A stretch of DNA of 23,975 bases. Origin: JAKLKS01 sp964370855. GTDB lineage: Bacteria > Planctomycetota > JAJSAM01 > JAKLKS01. Position 1 is the stretch's first letter. Every line of letters starts with the position of its first letter. Shown here one piece after another: positions 22,500 to 23,975 of this stretch. The stretch is taken from the NCBI GenBank assembly GCA_964370855.1, contig CAYJMF010000074.1:1-23975 (forward strand), read 5' to 3'. A program made the position numbers and the translations under genes. The notes under the pieces are model-generated. The model saw nothing but the letters and a program-made list of their open reading frames with translations, was not told the origin of the DNA and made no database searches.

Positions 22500-23458
22500 T
22501 CGCCCCCATGGACGGGATCACCGATCCGGCGTTCCGCTCCCTCGTCCTCGCCCTCGGCCACGTCGACGGCGCCGTCACGGAATTCGTCCGCATCACCACG
22601 GGCCCGCTCGGCGTGGGCACGCTCCGCCGTGAACTCGGCGCCCCCCACCCCTCCATCCCCGTCGGCCTCCAGATCATGGCCCCGGGCCCCGAATGGGTGG
22701 CGGAGACCGCGGCCAACGCCGCCGCCGCCGGCGCCTCCTGGGTGGACCTCAACTTCGGCTGCCCCGTGAAGCGGGTCTTCAACAAGTGCGCCGGCTCCGC
22801 GCTCCTCGCCCACCCCGATCGCCTGCGGGCCATCGTCGCCGCCGCCGTCTCCGGCTCCCCGCTCCCCGTCTCCGCCAAGATCCGCGCCGGCGTCGAGGAC
22901 GACGGCCGCCTCGAGGAGGTCCTCGACGCCGCCGCCGAGGGAGGGGCGGCCGCCGTCGTGCTCCACGCCCGCCTCCGCACCGACTCCTACGCCGCCCCCG
23001 CCCGCTGGGAGCGCATCGCCCGCGCCGCCGCCTTCCTCCACGCCCGCCGCCCCGGCGTCGCCCTCATCGGCAACGGGGGCGTCGAGACCGCCGCCGACGC
23101 CCCCCGCATGCGCGAGGAGACCGGCTGCGACGGCGTCATGGTGGGCCGCGCCGCCTTCGCCGACCCGTTCCTGTTCCGCGAGATCCGCGGCGGCCCCCCG
23201 GCCACGGAGGCCGAGGCCGCCGCCTTCGCCGTCCGCTACCTCGACGCCTTCCTCGGGGAGGGCACGTCCGTTGCGGGGACGGGCAAGGCGAAGCAGCTCG
23301 TGCGCTGCTTCCGCTCCGGGGGGATCTTCCGGGGCCGCGAGGAGGAGAGGAGCCGCCTCCTCCGGGAGGCGGGACCGGCGGCCATCCGGGCCTGGTTCGC
23401 CGCCCGGGCGGAGGGGGCGGCGGTGGCGGCGGAAGCGCCGGTGGCCGGGGATCGGTGA
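22481..23458 (+). CDS. tRNA-dihydrouridine synthase family protein
   Basis: This FMN-dependent reductase makes dihydrouridine in the D-loop of tRNA. Motifs are FLAPMDGITDPAFR at the start (FMN-binding APM), VGLQIMAPGPEWVAETA, DLNFGCPVKRVFNKCAGSALL in parts (substrate-site Cys region), VSAKIRAGVEDD, VVLHARLRTDSY, LIGNGGVETAADA and GVMVGRAAFADPFLFREI (FMN phosphate). The first ATG (22508) would delete FLAP, so an upstream start is needed. GTG 22481, inside the palindrome, gives a 325-residue protein, the normal length. No clear Shine-Dalgarno is present. The Dus subclass (A, B or C) is not assigned. The next gene starts two bases after the stop. Confidence 0.92.
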   Translation: MPGTVFLAPMDGITDPAFRSLVLALGHVDGAVTEFVRITTGPLGVGTLRRELGAPHPSIPVGLQIMAPGPEWVAETAANAAAAGASWVDLNFGCPVKRVFNKCAGSALLAHPDRLRAIVAAAVSGSPLPVSAKIRAGVEDDGRLEEVLDAAAEGGAAAVVLHARLRTDSYAAPARWERIARAAAFLHARRPGVALIGNGGVETAADAPRMREETGCDGVMVGRAAFADPFLFREIRGGPPATEAEAAAFAVRYLDAFLGEGTSVAGTGKAKQLVRCFRSGGIFRGREEERSRLLREAGPAAIRAWFAARAEGAAVAAEAPVAGDR

Positions 23459-23460
23459 TC

Positions 23461-23975
23461 ATGGACGCGACAGCGGCGGACCCGGTGGAGAAGCGCGCGG
23501 AGCGATCGAGAAGCGCGTCCCCGTCCGGCTCCCCGCCCGCGCCCCCCTCCACCGTCGCGCCTTCCCGGACCCGCCCCCCGCGCCCCACCTCCCCCTTCGG
23601 CGCCGGCTTTCGCCGGGGGCTCCTCGCCTCCGCCGCGGTCCACGCCCTCCTCTTCGGCTTCTTCGCCTGGCGGCTCCTCCAGGCCCCTGCGGGGAGCCCG
23701 CCCCCCGGCCCCCTCGACACCGTCTTCGCCACGGAGTGGGTCCTCGAGGAGGACCCGGAACTCGCGACGGAGGAGCCCGAGGCGCCGGCGGAGCCGCCCA
23801 TGCCCCCCCTCCTCGAGGAGGTGATGGCGGAGCCGGACCCGAGGGATCTGACGGACACCGCTCCGCCCGCCGCCCTCCCCGGCCCCGACGCCGGCGACGC
23901 CGGGACCATCGGCGTCGGAGCCGCCGGGAGCCGCCGCGCGCCGCGCCGCATCCGGCCCGCCGCCGGGGGCGGGGC
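23461..23975 (+). CDS. TonB-like N-terminus, Pro/Glu-rich membrane protein, cut by the window edge
   Basis: The frame is open from ATG 23461 to the last base (about 171 codons). It has a Ser/Pro/Arg-rich cytoplasmic stretch of about 55 residues. One membrane helix follows (GLLASAAVHALLFGFFAWRL) with Ser and His four residues apart, as in the S-xxx-H of TonB-type proteins. An acidic Pro/Glu-rich spacer comes next (EEDPELATEEPEAPAEPPMP), then a Gly/Arg-rich segment (GVGAAGSRRAPRRIRPAAGG). TonB-like anchoring is an inference from topology and the Ser/His pair. Some planctomycete proteins with this Gly/Arg segment continue into squalene-cyclase-like or VWA domains, which cannot be seen here. It is probably cotranscribed with dus. 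Confidence 0.65.
   Translation, partial: MDATAADPVEKRAERSRSASPSGSPPAPPSTVAPSRTRPPRPTSPFGAGFRRGLLASAAVHALLFGFFAWRLLQAPAGSPPPGPLDTVFATEWVLEEDPELATEEPEAPAEPPMPPLLEEVMAEPDPRDLTDTAPPAALPGPDAGDAGTIGVGAAGSRRAPRRIRPAAGGG

Noticed and set aside
1..23975. CRISPR array, tRNA, rRNA, insertion sequence or prophage
   Set aside because: No regularly spaced direct repeats, no recognised tRNA or rRNA sequence, and no transposase or phage gene was seen by eye; a covariance search could still find a small RNA.

Overview
This is a very GC-rich window, with G or C at nearly every third codon position. It is tightly packed and reads like a metagenome-assembled contig. It has a 10-N scaffold gap at 10764-10773 and three poly-G/C tracts (about 81-112, 10723-10840 and 18052-18160) that look like sequencing or assembly damage. 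The best taxonomic guess is Planctomycetota or a similar GC-rich lineage. The grounds are an ECF sigma factor that appears fused through a membrane segment to carboxypeptidase-regulatory-like repeats, secreted TPR/HEAT proteins, and a TonB-like Pro/Glu-rich membrane protein. There is no 16S or marker gene to settle it.

Layout. (1) 111-3154, minus strand: a glycine cleavage operon gcvT-gcvH-gcvPA-gcvPB. gcvPB is lost after about 27 codons in a poly-G tract near the window edge. (2) 3434-4387, plus: a secreted thioredoxin-fold protein whose signal peptide is followed by an in-frame TGA. (3) 4443-8948, plus: a four-gene operon for a molybdenum hydroxylase of the 4-hydroxybenzoyl-CoA-reductase type (2Fe-2S subunit, molybdopterin subunit, FAD subunit with four extra cysteines) plus a small SDR-like protein. 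(4) 9031-10689: a secreted TPR/HEAT protein, convergent across the gap with (5) a minus-strand pair, an SRAP/YedK protein and a metallophosphatase lipoprotein (12677-10774). (6) 12743-17359, plus: a large secreted beta-propeller/amidohydrolase and a secreted protein of unknown function. (7) 17419-21008: the sigma factor/CarboxypepD-reg fusion. (8) 21016-21852, minus: an alpha/beta hydrolase. (9) 21943-23975, plus: YjbQ, a Dus-type dihydrouridine synthase and a truncated TonB-like protein.

The unexplained structure is a dispersed family of short palindromes with a GTGYCWGRCAC core. They sit at gene borders: 10691-10873, 12701-12729, 22374-22460 and 22473-22499, with a looser relative at 3265-3307. 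Their arms vary in a compensatory way, which suggests a REP/MITE-like element. One overlaps the likely start of the dus gene. A different AT-rich palindrome occurs in the same codon phase inside two unrelated genes (10931-10951 and 15565-15585). Other points worth checking are the possible selenocysteine codon at 3530-3532, a Gln in place of the usual catalytic Glu in the molybdopterin subunit, and several genes without a Shine-Dalgarno whose ATG lies 6-8 bases after a -10-like box.
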